DNA of 64,000 nucleotides from Candidatus Baltobacteraceae bacterium (GTDB taxonomy: Bacteria; Vulcanimicrobiota; Vulcanimicrobiia; Vulcanimicrobiales; Vulcanimicrobiaceae): assembly GCA_036489885.1 (NCBI GenBank), contig DASXEW010000003.1, positions 1,922,001 through 1,986,000 on the forward strand, given 5' to 3'. A model generated the notes under the pieces. That model was given only the letters and a program-made list of their open reading frames with translations, was not told the DNA's origin and ran no database searches. Positions 8,423-16,390 of the stretch are shown here, one piece after another. Every line of letters begins with the position of its first letter. Within the stretch, counting starts at the first letter, position 1. A program made the position numbers and the translations under genes.

Positions 8423-9513
8423 CGACCGAATCTCGGATTCGCGTCGTCATCGTCGACGATTCGGCATTCATGCGGCATGCGCTGCGGCGCATGTTGGAAC
8501 GTGATTCTGGAATCGAGATCGTCGGCGCCGCGAAAAGCGGCGAAGAGGGCGTGGCGCTGGTCGAAACGCTTGCGCCCGAGGTCGTCACCATGGACGTCGA
8601 GATGCGCGGCATCGGCGGCTTGGAGGCGTTGCGCCGAATCGTCGCGCGAGGGCCGCAAGCTCCGCCGGTGATCATGGTGAGTGCACTAACGACGCAAGGC
8701 GCACAAACGACGCTCGATGCGCTGCACATCGGCGCCGTCGATTTCATCGCCAAGCCGCCGCCCGGGGCCGGCGTGCTGGACATTGCGGCGCTCGGCGACG
8801 AGTTGCTCGAAAAAGTGCGCACGTTTGGAACGCGACGCTCGCCGCGAAGCTTCAAATCACAGCCCCCCGTCGCGACGCCGGGGCCGCACGGAAGATCGGA
8901 ATGCGTTGCAATCGGCACCTCGACCGGTGGCCCCGTCGCGCTCTCGCGCATCGTGCCGCATCTGCCGAAAAATTTTCCGGCTCCGATCGTGATCGCGCAA
9001 CATATGCCGCCCGGATTCACTGCTGCGCTTGCGGAGCGATTGAACGCGTCGAGTGAGATCGATGTCAGTGAAGGGACGAACGGCATGCAGCTTCGCGCCG
9101 GCGCTGCAGTCGTCGCGCCCGCCGGCCAGCGCGCACGCGTCCGCCGAATAGGTAAGCAGTTCATGCTCGAATTGGAAGAAGCGGAACGCGGCGCGCTGAC
9201 TCCAAGCGTCGATGCACTGTTCGCATCCGTCGGCACACTATGTAAGCAAGGGGCGCTCGCCGTTTTACTTACCGGGATGGGCCGGGACGGCGTTGAGGGG
9301 CTGCGGGTCGTCCGGGCATCGGGTGGGTATGCAGTCGGGCAAGATGAAGCGAGCTGCGTCGTATATGGTATGCCGCGGGCCGCTGCGGAGGCTGGATTGA
9401 TCGATCGCGTATGTACACTCGACGATTTGCCCTCACTTTTATGCAGGCTGACGGGCTTAGAGGTACCTTTACAGAGGAGGGAGGGGAGCCGGCCTCCGCT
9501 GCCGGGAACGTGA
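8419..9513 (+). CDS. cheB: Chemotaxis response regulator methylesterase CheB
   Basis: Two-domain protein of 364 residues that removes methyl groups from (and may deamidate) chemoreceptors. The N-terminal receiver has acidic residues DD at 13-14 and phospho-acceptor Asp59 (VVTMDVEM). The C-terminal esterase has catalytic Ser168 in GTSTGG, His195 in AQHMPPGF and Asp290 in GMGRDG. GTG at 8419 overlaps the permease stop; an upstream in-frame start at 8329 lies inside the permease gene. CheR and the receptors are not in the window, so its partners must be elsewhere. It is followed after 32 bases by fliA, which links chemotaxis output to late flagellar gene expression. Confidence 0.95.
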   Translation: MTTESRIRVVIVDDSAFMRHALRRMLERDSGIEIVGAAKSGEEGVALVETLAPEVVTMDVEMRGIGGLEALRRIVARGPQAPPVIMVSALTTQGAQTTLDALHIGAVDFIAKPPPGAGVLDIAALGDELLEKVRTFGTRRSPRSFKSQPPVATPGPHGRSECVAIGTSTGGPVALSRIVPHLPKNFPAPIVIAQHMPPGFTAALAERLNASSEIDVSEGTNGMQLRAGAAVVAPAGQRARVRRIGKQFMLELEEAERGALTPSVDALFASVGTLCKQGALAVLLTGMGRDGVEGLRVVRASGGYAVGQDEASCVVYGMPRAAAEAGLIDRVCTLDDLPSLLCRLTGLEVPLQRREGSRPPLPGT

Positions 9514-9545
9514 GCGCCACCTAAACCGACACTAGGATTGGGCGT

Positions 9546-10391
9546 TTGACAGAGAGTCGGAATCCGCCGCAGTACGTGATCGCTGGCGTTTCGTACTCCA
9601 GGGAAGAAGCTGTAACGAAGTATCTTCACCTGGTTCGTTACGTCGCTGGTCGCATTTCAATCAATCTTCCGCCGAACGTCGAGATCAACGATCTCATCAA
9701 TGACGGTATTTTAGGTTTGATTGACGCGATCGAAAAATATGATGACGAGCGCGGCGTCAAGTTCGAAACCTACGCAATCACACGCATCAACGGTGCAATT
9801 TTGGACGCGCTCCGGGCGCTCGACTGGGTGCCGCGCGCGGTTCGTCAGCGCGCCCGTGAGGTCGAGCGGACGTACCAAGAGCTTGAAGCGGAACTGGGGC
9901 GTGCGGCGACTGAAGACGAGGTCGCGAACAAGCTCGGACTCACCCCTAAAGAGTTCGATCACACGATGCAGCGGATTCGCGGAACGGCGATCCTCTCGCT
10001 CGAGGAGTTTCTGCCCAATGAGAAGGGCTATGAGATTCCGCTGGTCGACACGCTGCGCGATCCGATCGACGAGATCAGTAAGGCGATCGAGTCACGCGAG
10101 TTGCGCGAGGCGCTCGTCAGAGCGGTCGACTCGCTCTCGTATCAAGAGCGGACCGTCATCTCGCTGTACTACTTTGAAGGCTTGACCCTCAAGGAAATCA
10201 AGGGAGTGCTCAACGTCTCCGAGTCGCGGGTCTCCCAGATTCATGCACAAGCCGTCATTCACTTGCGCACCAAACTGCGCGAGCTTCGCGGAGATTTCGG
10301 CTACCGTGAGGGCGACCCGAACGTGAAGCAGAAGTATCTGAGACGCGACCCGCCGCCTTCCGACGACCCAGGTCCTGAAACAGGGGCTTGA
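9546..10391 (+). CDS. fliA: Flagellar sigma factor sigma-28 (FliA/SigD/WhiG family)
   Basis: Sigma-70 family factor of 281 residues with the FliA arrangement. Region 2 is visible around NDGILGLIDAIEKYD and VKFETYAITRINGAILD with DWVPR; region 3 follows; region 4 has QERTVISLYYFEGLTLKEI and the helix-turn-helix VSESRVSQIH. It should direct RNA polymerase to late flagellar, motility and chemotaxis promoters of the TAAA-N15-GCCGATAA type. TTG at 9546 is preceded by AGGA. About 35 residues after region 4 (YREGDPNVKQKYLRR...) form an extra tail. No FlgM anti-sigma gene is seen in the window. Confidence 0.95.
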   Translation: MTESRNPPQYVIAGVSYSREEAVTKYLHLVRYVAGRISINLPPNVEINDLINDGILGLIDAIEKYDDERGVKFETYAITRINGAILDALRALDWVPRAVRQRAREVERTYQELEAELGRAATEDEVANKLGLTPKEFDHTMQRIRGTAILSLEEFLPNEKGYEIPLVDTLRDPIDEISKAIESRELREALVRAVDSLSYQERTVISLYYFEGLTLKEIKGVLNVSESRVSQIHAQAVIHLRTKLRELRGDFGYREGDPNVKQKYLRRDPPPSDDPGPETGA

Positions 10392-10433
10392 CGCGGACGA
10401 TACCCTTTAAGGAAGAGGAGCATTTCTTAACCC

Positions 10434-10769
10434 ATGGCCATTCGGCCGGTTGACCTTCAGGCGAACATCTTAAATGCCGCAACATCCGCAGGGGTGCAGC
10501 GTCAGGCTGAGGTTGCGGCCCAAAACTCTCAGAGTCTGGCCGGTGCGGCATTCGCTGCGAAAGCCGAAGAGCGCAGCGAAACGGTTCAGGAGACCGCTGA
10601 GGCCCTCCGCAATCGTGTCGAGGAGCGGAAAGAGCCGGGCAACCAAGAGCGTGGGCAACGCGGTAAAGCGCGTGTGCCGGGCCAACCGTTCGCGGGAATT
10701 GAGGAAGGCGTAATCGACGAGGGTGCAGCCGGAGTGGACGGCGACCACCTGATCGACTTCACGGCCTGA
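10434..10769 (+). CDS. Small hydrophilic flagellar-locus protein
   Basis: A 111-residue protein with an alanine/glutamine/glutamate-rich, probably coiled-coil, stretch at residues 20-70 and an acidic end. It starts MAIRPVDLQANIL and has Q/E/R-rich repeats. Small proteins of this look (M-x-I-x-P-x-D then coiled coil) sit near sigD in several Firmicute flagellar loci, as far as I recall, but have no known function. ATG at 10434 has GAGGAG about 12-14 bases upstream. It lies between fliA and the YlqG-like gene, so a flagellar role is inferred only from position. Confidence 0.7.
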   Translation: MAIRPVDLQANILNAATSAGVQRQAEVAAQNSQSLAGAAFAAKAEERSETVQETAEALRNRVEERKEPGNQERGQRGKARVPGQPFAGIEEGVIDEGAAGVDGDHLIDFTA

Positions 10770-10779
10770 ACCCGCTCTC

Positions 10780-12765
10780 ATGTCTGGCGTAAACTCGGCT
10801 GCCGCCGCGGCAGCTGCTGCGGCTGCGACCGCCGTTGAAGCTGCGGTTGCAATGGAATTGCAGGCGCTCGCGGCCGACGCGAAAGCGCTGCAGGCAATGC
10901 TGATGCCGGGTGATATCGTGCAAGCGACGGTGCAACCGTTCAACGGGCTCACCGACACGTTGCAGATCTTTGGCTTGCGCGTCGCTGCATCGTTGCCGCC
11001 GAACGTCTATCCCGGCGACACCCTCACCGTCGCGGTACAAGGTTTTCAGAACGATCAGGTGCTCGTCCAAGTGATGAGCAGAACGCCGTCACCAAATGCG
11101 CCTTCCGCCGCGACAACGGCAGCGCCCCTGCAAGAGCCGGACTCCGTTGAACTGACTCGCATGCCGATTCCGATCTTCGTCGGGGACGAGCCGGAATTTC
11201 CACCGCTGCCGCCTCCTCCGGTTGCGCCGAGTGAGGCAGCCGAAGAAACGCCGGCAGCCACCAGCACGCTCGCCGCCGCAGCCGCCGCCGACGAAGAAGC
11301 CGCAGCGCAAAACACGGTCGTGCAAACACCCGCGCCGACGACGCAGCAAACGGATTACGCGCAAGCGCGTCCGGAAACGCTGAGCATCGAAGCGCGGCTC
11401 GCATTTTCGCGTACGACGCCGGTACCGCCGCGCGCTCCCGCGCCGAGTACGAATGCGCCACCGGGCGCGTCGCGCACCGTTCCACCGCCGCGGCCTGCGG
11501 CAACGACGGCTTCAGGCGCGCAATCTGATGCCGCAGCATCGCGTTCGATGGCAACTTCACCGGCGGCCGGCCGAACAAATCCGCTGGCTCCGCCGATCAT
11601 CCCGCGCTCGCCGTTCGCGCCGATCATCATGCCGCGTGCCGATCTCACTGCAAAAGCCGCTCCGCAGCCCTTGCCCGGTGCGCCCGCGCAAATGCGCAAT
11701 ACAACGATGATTCCCGCATCGCAGACGCGTCCGCAGGCGGCACCGACTGCAGAAGAATTACTGCAAGATCCCGTTGCATTGTTGCGTTCGCTGCGCATTC
11801 CGCAAACACCGACGACGCTGACGTTCGCCAAGCTCGTCACGCAACAGCCCGAGCAAGTTGCGACCGCATTGCGTGCACTGGAGACGGCGCTCCCGGACAG
11901 TGACGATCCGCGTATTCTCACATTGCGGACGCTGGCCGGGTTCGTCGGCAATCTCGATCCGGAATCGCCGACCTTCACGACGCAAGTAACCTCTTATCTC
12001 TCGCACGTGATCGAAGGCCCGGAACAAAAACTCGCGATGCTCGTTGCGCAAGACCCGGTTGCGCAAGAGCCTGCGCCGCAAGCCGCCGCGGCCGCAACCG
12101 CCCCGGAAGAATCAGCGAGCGCGCCCCCGCAACCGACGACGCCGGTACCCGTGACGCCGGCACCGGCTGCACCGGAAGACTCGACGGTCGCGGCTGCGCA
12201 TTCGGCCGAACGTATCGCAGCCGTAAACGGCGACCTCAAAACGCAGCTAGTATCACTCTTGGCTTCAGCTCAACCGGACACGGCGCTGGGCGACACCGGC
12301 GTCGTGTTGGCGCGCAACGCGCTCACCGGAATCGTCGCATCGCAGCTCAGCGCGTTGAGCGCCCAGCAGAGTCAACCGGGCACGTGGTCGTTCACCGTCC
12401 CGATCATGCTCGGTCAACAAATGTATCCGGCGCGTATCAACGTTTCGCGCGACAAACCCGAAGGCAGCCGCAATAACATCAGCGGCGATGATTTTCACAT
12501 CGCGTTCATACTTGATACCAAACGACTAGGCACGATCGCCATCGATCTACACGCGGTCCAGCGTTCGGTCAGCGTTTCGGTTCGTACCGAACGGCCGAGT
12601 GCGGCAACCACGTTCAAATCCGCGCTCGCGAAGCTCGGCAAACGTTTGGAAGACATGCGTTACAACGTGAAAGCACTCGAAGCCGGAACGACCCGGGTCA
12701 AGACTCCGGAATCCGCGGCGCCTCCGCCCAGCGACTCGCTGAGCACGACGGACAAGAAAGCATGA
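10780..12765 (+). CDS. FliK-like hook-length control protein, first copy (YlqG-like)
   Basis: This 661-residue protein has an Ala-rich N-terminal helix, a long proline/alanine/threonine-rich disordered middle (about residues 100-330 and 430-480) and a folded C-terminal part. The end resembles the FliK Flg_hook domain: QQMYPARINVSRD, HIAFILDTKRLGTIAIDL and SVSVSVRTER, spaced like the beta strands of that domain. FliK is secreted and measures hook length, then switches export specificity through FlhB. A second FliK-like gene lies at 26577. The next gene overlaps by four bases and encodes an FlhB C-domain, mirroring the ylqG-ylqH pair of Bacillus. The function could differ from canonical FliK. 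Confidence 0.75.
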   Translation: MSGVNSAAAAAAAAAATAVEAAVAMELQALAADAKALQAMLMPGDIVQATVQPFNGLTDTLQIFGLRVAASLPPNVYPGDTLTVAVQGFQNDQVLVQVMSRTPSPNAPSAATTAAPLQEPDSVELTRMPIPIFVGDEPEFPPLPPPPVAPSEAAEETPAATSTLAAAAAADEEAAAQNTVVQTPAPTTQQTDYAQARPETLSIEARLAFSRTTPVPPRAPAPSTNAPPGASRTVPPPRPAATTASGAQSDAAASRSMATSPAAGRTNPLAPPIIPRSPFAPIIMPRADLTAKAAPQPLPGAPAQMRNTTMIPASQTRPQAAPTAEELLQDPVALLRSLRIPQTPTTLTFAKLVTQQPEQVATALRALETALPDSDDPRILTLRTLAGFVGNLDPESPTFTTQVTSYLSHVIEGPEQKLAMLVAQDPVAQEPAPQAAAAATAPEESASAPPQPTTPVPVTPAPAAPEDSTVAAAHSAERIAAVNGDLKTQLVSLLASAQPDTALGDTGVVLARNALTGIVASQLSALSAQQSQPGTWSFTVPIMLGQQMYPARINVSRDKPEGSRNNISGDDFHIAFILDTKRLGTIAIDLHAVQRSVSVSVRTERPSAATTFKSALAKLGKRLEDMRYNVKALEAGTTRVKTPESAAPPPSDSLSTTDKKA

Positions 12766-13085
12766 ACCGAGATCGCTTTTTCGATATGCGCAAGCCGCGC
12801 GAAGCGCGGCACGCGGCTGCGGCGTTACAGTACGACCCCGTCAAGACGAAGGCGCCGGAAGTCATCGCCGTCGGTCGCGGCATGCTCGCCGACGAGATCA
12901 CGAAGATCGCCAAACAAAACAAAATCCCGATTCACGCCGACAAAGGGCTCGTCGAAGCGCTCACCCAGCTCGAGGTTGGGGCCGTCATCCCGCGTGAGCT
13001 CTACGTCGTCGTCGCGGAAGTGCTCTCGTGGGTCTACATGCTCGACGCGAGCCACGGCGACCCGAAGGACGTAACCCCGAAGTAG
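12762..13085 (+). CDS. FlhB C-terminal-domain paralogue (YlqH/FlhX-like)
   Basis: A 107-residue cytoplasmic protein equal to the substrate-specificity domain of FlhB without the membrane part. Signatures are AAALQYDPVKTKAPEVIAVG, then ITKIAKQNKIPIHADKGLVE, and a closing RELYVVVAEVLSWVYML. The NPTH autocleavage motif of full FlhB is absent, and the segment corresponds to the part after the cleavage point. Such FlhB-C paralogues (YlqH, FlhX) occur beside flagellar genes and can partly replace the FlhB cleavage product. ATG overlaps the stop of the FliK-like gene (ATGA), so the two are translated together. Full FlhB lies at 38801. Confidence 0.85.
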   Translation: MNRDRFFDMRKPREARHAAAALQYDPVKTKAPEVIAVGRGMLADEITKIAKQNKIPIHADKGLVEALTQLEVGAVIPRELYVVVAEVLSWVYMLDASHGDPKDVTPK

Positions 13086-13093
13086 GCGTGCAG

Positions 13094-13111
13094 CCTGGGG
13101 CGGAGAGCCTT
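13094..13111 (+). repeat. Copy B (core only) of the dispersed repeat
   Basis: The sequence CCTGGGGCGGAGAGCCTT matches the repeat core seen at 7381 with few differences. It lies in the short gap before ftsY, immediately upstream of the CGAAC-N4-GTTCG site. Confidence 0.45.
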
Positions 13112-13115
13112 AGAT

Positions 13116-13129
13116 CGAACAGGAGTTCG
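13116..13129. promoter_or_regulatory. Perfect LexA-type SOS box (CGAAC-N4-GTTCG) upstream of ftsY-recA
   Basis: CGAACAGGAGTTCG matches exactly the Gram-positive LexA/DinR operator form CGAAC-N4-GTTCG, inside a longer 7-base inverted repeat ATCGAAC/GTTCGAT. It lies 27 bases before the ftsY GTG start; recA follows ftsY. The same palindrome could instead be an RNA hairpin with AGGA in the loop. LexA itself is not in the window. Confidence 0.45.
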
Positions 13130-13156
13130 ATTCCGGCTGGGGAACGTTTCTTTCCC

Positions 13157-14071
13157 GTGGGATGGATTGGGCGGCTCAAGGACGCCCTGAAGCGGACACG
13201 CGATGGCCTCGCGGGGGTCGAGACGCTGGCTGCAGCACGGCGGCCGCTGGATTCGGCATTTTGGGAAGAGCTCGAAGAGATTTTGATCGGCGCCGATTTC
13301 GGCGTGGCTACGACCGAAAAGATCCTCGACGGCCTCAAAGACGTCGCACACAAAGAGATGTGGGCGACGAGCGATCTCGTGATCGCACGCTTCAAGCGCG
13401 ACGTCGCGAATTTTCTCACGCTTTCGAGCCAATTGCATCTCGATGCGAAGCCGAGCGTCATCTTGATCGTGGGTGTCAACGGCAGCGGTAAGACGACGAC
13501 GATCGGCAAGCTCGCAACACGCTTTCGCAAAGACGGAAAGCGCGTATTGCTGGTCGCAGCCGACACGTTCCGCGCCGCCGCGGCCGATCAGCTAGAGATT
13601 TGGGCGCAACGCAGCGGTTCGGATATCGTGCGCGGACGTGAAGGCGCCGATCCGAGCTCCGTGGTGTTCGACGGTATCGCCGCAGCCAAGGCACGCAGCG
13701 CCGACATCGTCCTCGTCGACACCGCCGGTCGTTTGCAAACGAAAGTCAATCTCATGGAAGAGCTCAAGAAGATGCGGCGCATCATCGAACGCGAGCTGCC
13801 GGGTCAACCGGCTGCGACACTGCTCGTGCTCGACGGCACGACGGGACAAAACGCGATCTCGCAAGCGACGCTTTTCAATGTGGCGACGAAGCTCACGGGT
13901 GTCGTCGTCACCAAGCTCGATTCGACGGCGAAAGGCGGCGTGATCGTCGCGATCGTCGATGCGCTCGAGATCCCAATCGCGTTCATCGGCTTGGGTGAGA
14001 GCGCGGATGCGTTACAACCTTTTGAGGCCGCGAGCTTCCTCGAGGCTCTCTTCGATACGGTCCCAGCGTAG
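13157..14071 (+). CDS. ftsY: Signal recognition particle receptor FtsY
   Basis: SRP-receptor GTPase (304 residues) that docks SRP-bound ribosomes at the membrane. The N domain (about 1-95) precedes the G domain with P-loop GVNGSGKTTTIGKLA, AADTFRAAAADQL, the DTAGR motif, TKLDSTAKGG and the closing GLGESADALQPFEA. It lacks the acidic A domain seen in E. coli and contains only the N-G core. GTG at 13157 starts a normal N domain (VGWIGRLKDALKRTRDGLAG); an earlier in-frame start at 13028 lies in the FlhB-C gene. The gene sits between flagellar genes and recA, with the SOS-like box just upstream. Confidence 0.95.
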   Translation: MGWIGRLKDALKRTRDGLAGVETLAAARRPLDSAFWEELEEILIGADFGVATTEKILDGLKDVAHKEMWATSDLVIARFKRDVANFLTLSSQLHLDAKPSVILIVGVNGSGKTTTIGKLATRFRKDGKRVLLVAADTFRAAAADQLEIWAQRSGSDIVRGREGADPSSVVFDGIAAAKARSADIVLVDTAGRLQTKVNLMEELKKMRRIIERELPGQPAATLLVLDGTTGQNAISQATLFNVATKLTGVVVTKLDSTAKGGVIVAIVDALEIPIAFIGLGESADALQPFEAASFLEALFDTVPA

Positions 14072-14083
14072 AAATGAGAGTGT

Positions 14084-14097
14084 CGAACAGTTGGCAC
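14084..14097. promoter_or_regulatory. Degenerate SOS-like site and inverted repeat upstream of recA
   Basis: CGAACAGTTGGCAC keeps the left CGAAC half of the box seen at 13116 but not the right half. It lies within an inverted repeat GAGTGTC...GGCACTC (14078-14099, one G-T pair) that could also act as an ftsY terminator hairpin. Immediately downstream, TTGTCA at 14100-14105 and ATAGAG at 14123 have promoter spacing (17 bases), though the -10 match is poor. Confidence 0.3.
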
Positions 14098-14161
14098 TCT
14101 TGTCAACCAACATATCTGCGACATAGAGCTGTAAGACGCAAGACATAGGAGTAGAACAAAC

Positions 14162-15238
14162 ATGCCGCAAGACGAGCGCGCCGTCGCCCTCAACAACGCC
14201 CTGGTACAAATCGAGCGCCAATTCGGAAAAGGCGCGATCATGCGAATGGGCGAGATCACCGAAAGAATGGCGTTCGAGACGATCTCGACGGGCTCGGTCG
14301 CCCTCGATCTCGCGCTCGGGATCGGCGGCCTGCCGCGTGGGCGAATCGTCGAAATCTACGGTCCGGAATCCAGCGGTAAGACGACCCTGGCATTGCACGT
14401 GATTGCCGAAGCACAACGCGGCGGCGGCACTGCAGCGTTCATCGACGTCGAGCACGCGCTCGATCCAGCCTATGCAAAAGCGTTGGGAATTGATCTCGAC
14501 AACTTGCTCGTTTCGCAACCGGATACCGGCGAACAAGCGCTGGACATCGCTGAGATGCTCGTACGTTCGAATGCTGTCGACGTCATCGTCGTCGACTCGG
14601 TCGCCGCGCTCGTCACCAAAGCCGAGCTCGAAGGCGACATGGGCGATACGCATGTCGGCTTGCAAGCGCGGCTGATGTCGCAAGCGTTGCGCAAGCTCAC
14701 CTCGGCGATCTCACGCAGCAAGTGTGTGATGATCTTCATCAATCAGTTGCGCGAAAAAGTCGGCGTCATGTTCGGAAGTCCGGAAACGACGTCGGGCGGC
14801 CGTGCGCTCAAGTTCTACGCATCGATTCGCCTCGACGTGCGCAAACTGGAGCAGATAAAGATCGGTCAGGACGTCGTCGGGACCCGGACACGCGTCAAAG
14901 TCGTCAAGAACAAAGTCGCGCCACCGTTCCGTCAGGCCGAATTCGACATCACGTACGGACACGGGATCTCGAAGATGGGCTCGATCATCGATGTCGCACT
15001 CGAGCGCAACATCGTAGGAAAGAGCGGTTCGTGGTACACCTACGGCGATCAACGGATCGGTCAGGGACGCGAAAACGCCAAGGCGTTCCTCGAAGAGCAC
15101 ACCGATATTGCGGACGAGATCGCAACGAAGATCCGCGAAGCGCTCAAGACGCCCGTCTCGACGAACGGCGCGAACGGCGCGAACGGCGCGAACGGCACGA
15201 ACGGCGTCGCCGTCGGTGCATCCGCAGAGTCAGACTAA
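14162..15238 (+). CDS. recA: Recombinase RecA
   Basis: ATP-dependent strand-exchange and LexA co-protease filament protein, 358 residues. Walker [10 protein letters not shown] is at 67-75, followed by [10 protein letters not shown], the Walker B region [12 protein letters not shown], the L1/L2 loops ([19 protein letters not shown] and [20 protein letters not shown]) and [14 protein letters not shown] at 14162 has AGGAGT 9 bases upstream. The C-terminal tail is a run of Asn-Gly-Ala/Thr units encoded by five copies of a 9-base repeat, instead of the usual acidic tail, though it ends ASAESD. It is followed at once by recX, its usual regulator partner. Confidence 0.97.
   Translation: MPQDERAVALNNALVQIERQFGKGAIMRMGEITERMAFETISTGSVALDLALGIGGLPRGRIVEIYGPESSGKTTLALHVIAEAQRGGGTAAFIDVEHALDPAYAKALGIDLDNLLVSQPDTGEQALDIAEMLVRSNAVDVIVVDSVAALVTKAELEGDMGDTHVGLQARLMSQALRKLTSAISRSKCVMIFINQLREKVGVMFGSPETTSGGRALKFYASIRLDVRKLEQIKIGQDVVGTRTRVKVVKNKVAPPFRQAEFDITYGHGISKMGSIIDVALERNIVGKSGSWYTYGDQRIGQGRENAKAFLEEHTDIADEIATKIREALKTPVSTNGANGANGANGTNGVAVGASAESD
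15162..15206 (+). repeat. Five-copy 9-base tandem repeat in the recA 3' end
   Basis: The unit CGAACGGCG is repeated five times (the fourth ends in A instead of G), coding for Asn-Gly-Ala or Asn-Gly-Thr in the RecA tail. Such direct repeats can change copy number by slippage, so tail length may vary among strains. Confidence 0.85.
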
Positions 15239-15254
15239 GCGCCCTTCCGCTTAC

Positions 15255-15680
15255 GTGTCGGCGCTGCGTTCGTTAGCGCAGCGCCGTCTCACGGAGGCGC
15301 AGCTCTGGTCGCGTCTCGAGCGCAAGGGCTTCCAAGACGACGAGATCGCTGATGCGGTTGCTCGCTGCAAACGCGATGGCTACCTCGATGACAAGCTTTA
15401 CGCAGAGCTATACGTCACCGGTACGCGCAAGGCCGTCGGCGACGCGCGCATGGTTGCAGCGCTCACGGCGAAGGGCATCGATCGTGAGGTTGCATTCGTT
15501 TCCGTGCAGCGCGGGCCGCTCGATGAACGCACGCGCTGCAATGCAGCGCTCGAAACGCTGCAGCGACGCCGGCCCGAGATCAGTTATCCTTCGGCAGCGC
15601 GGTCGCTCGAACGTCTCGGCTTCCCGGCCTCGTTGATTTACGCGATTCTGCGCGAACGAATTGGGTCCGGCGGCATGTGA
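15255..15680 (+). CDS. recX: RecA regulator RecX
   Basis: RecX binds RecA filaments and limits their growth. The 141-residue product shows three-helix repeat features: ALRSLAQRRLTEAQLWSRLERKGF, then AVARCKRDGYLDDKLYAELYV and ARMVAALTAKGID. The GTG at 15255 begins just before the first repeat; an in-frame GTG at 15216 within recA is an alternative and would give translational overlap. The position 3' of recA is the standard arrangement. The stop overlaps the start of the response-regulator gene (GTGA), which may couple that gene to SOS-linked transcription. Confidence 0.88.
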   Translation: MSALRSLAQRRLTEAQLWSRLERKGFQDDEIADAVARCKRDGYLDDKLYAELYVTGTRKAVGDARMVAALTAKGIDREVAFVSVQRGPLDERTRCNAALETLQRRRPEISYPSAARSLERLGFPASLIYAILRERIGSGGM

Positions 15681-16390
15681 CAGCGGGCACTCCCATTGAC
15701 ATGGGAGCCATCCGCATTCTTCTGGCTGAAGACGACGATGCAATTCGTACGCTGCTCGATCATCATCTGAGCAGTGAAGGTTTCCGGTGTGCTCATGCGA
15801 GCGATGGGATCAGCGCACTCGGCACGGCGCGCGACGGAGTCGATCTTGCAATCCTCGACATCGGTCTTCCACGACTCGACGGTCTGGAAGTCGCACGGAT
15901 GTTGCGGCGGGAAGGGCGGCGCGTTCCGATTCTCATGCTGACCGGCCGCAGCGACGAAGTCGATCGCATCGTCGGCTTCGAGATCGGTGCGGACGATTAC
16001 GTTACCAAGCCTTTCTTGCCGCGAGAGATAGTGGCGCGCGTGCGTGCGATTCTGCGGAGAACCGGGATTGCGTTCGAGGACAGTCCTCGCACGTTACGTT
16101 TCGGACGCCTCGTCATCGACGAGGGTGCACGTGAAGCGCGCGTCGACGGCGCCGACGTTGGGTTGAAACCGCGAGAATTCGCGCTCCTCCTCGAGCTGGC
16201 GTCGAACGCCGGTGTCGCGCTTTCGCGCTCGATGTTGCTCGAGCGCGTATGGGGCTTCGACTATGACGGCGACGAGCGTACGGTCGACGTACATGTCCGG
16301 CGCTTGCGCGCGAAGATCGAAGAGCAGCACATGATCGAAACCCCAATCGCGACCGTCCACGGCTACGGTTACAAGTTCGCGCGAGCGTGA
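15677..16390 (+). CDS. Response regulator, OmpR/PhoB family
   Basis: DNA-binding two-component regulator of 237 residues. The receiver has EDDD at 18-21, phospho-acceptor Asp61 (LAILDIGLP), and Lys111 (YVTKPF). The C-terminal winged helix includes LKPREFALLLELASNAG, SRSMLLERVWGFDYDGDERTVDVH and VRRLRAKIEE. GTG at 15677 overlaps the recX stop; ATG at 15701 just before the receiver is an alternative start. The cognate kinase follows with a one-base overlap. The regulon and signal are unknown. Confidence 0.93.
   Translation: MTAGTPIDMGAIRILLAEDDDAIRTLLDHHLSSEGFRCAHASDGISALGTARDGVDLAILDIGLPRLDGLEVARMLRREGRRVPILMLTGRSDEVDRIVGFEIGADDYVTKPFLPREIVARVRAILRRTGIAFEDSPRTLRFGRLVIDEGAREARVDGADVGLKPREFALLLELASNAGVALSRSMLLERVWGFDYDGDERTVDVHVRRLRAKIEEQHMIETPIATVHGYGYKFARA

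Noticed and set aside
8322-9629. 435-codon open frame opposite cheB
   Set aside because: Ser/Arg/Pro-rich shadow frame; cheB has all catalytic residues.
13028-13156. 43-residue N-terminal extension of FtsY
   Set aside because: It overlaps the FlhB-C gene and reads through the repeat and SOS-like box.
14100-14128. Strong sigma-70 promoter for recA
   Set aside because: TTGTCA is fair but ATAGAG is a poor -10; mentioned only as context.
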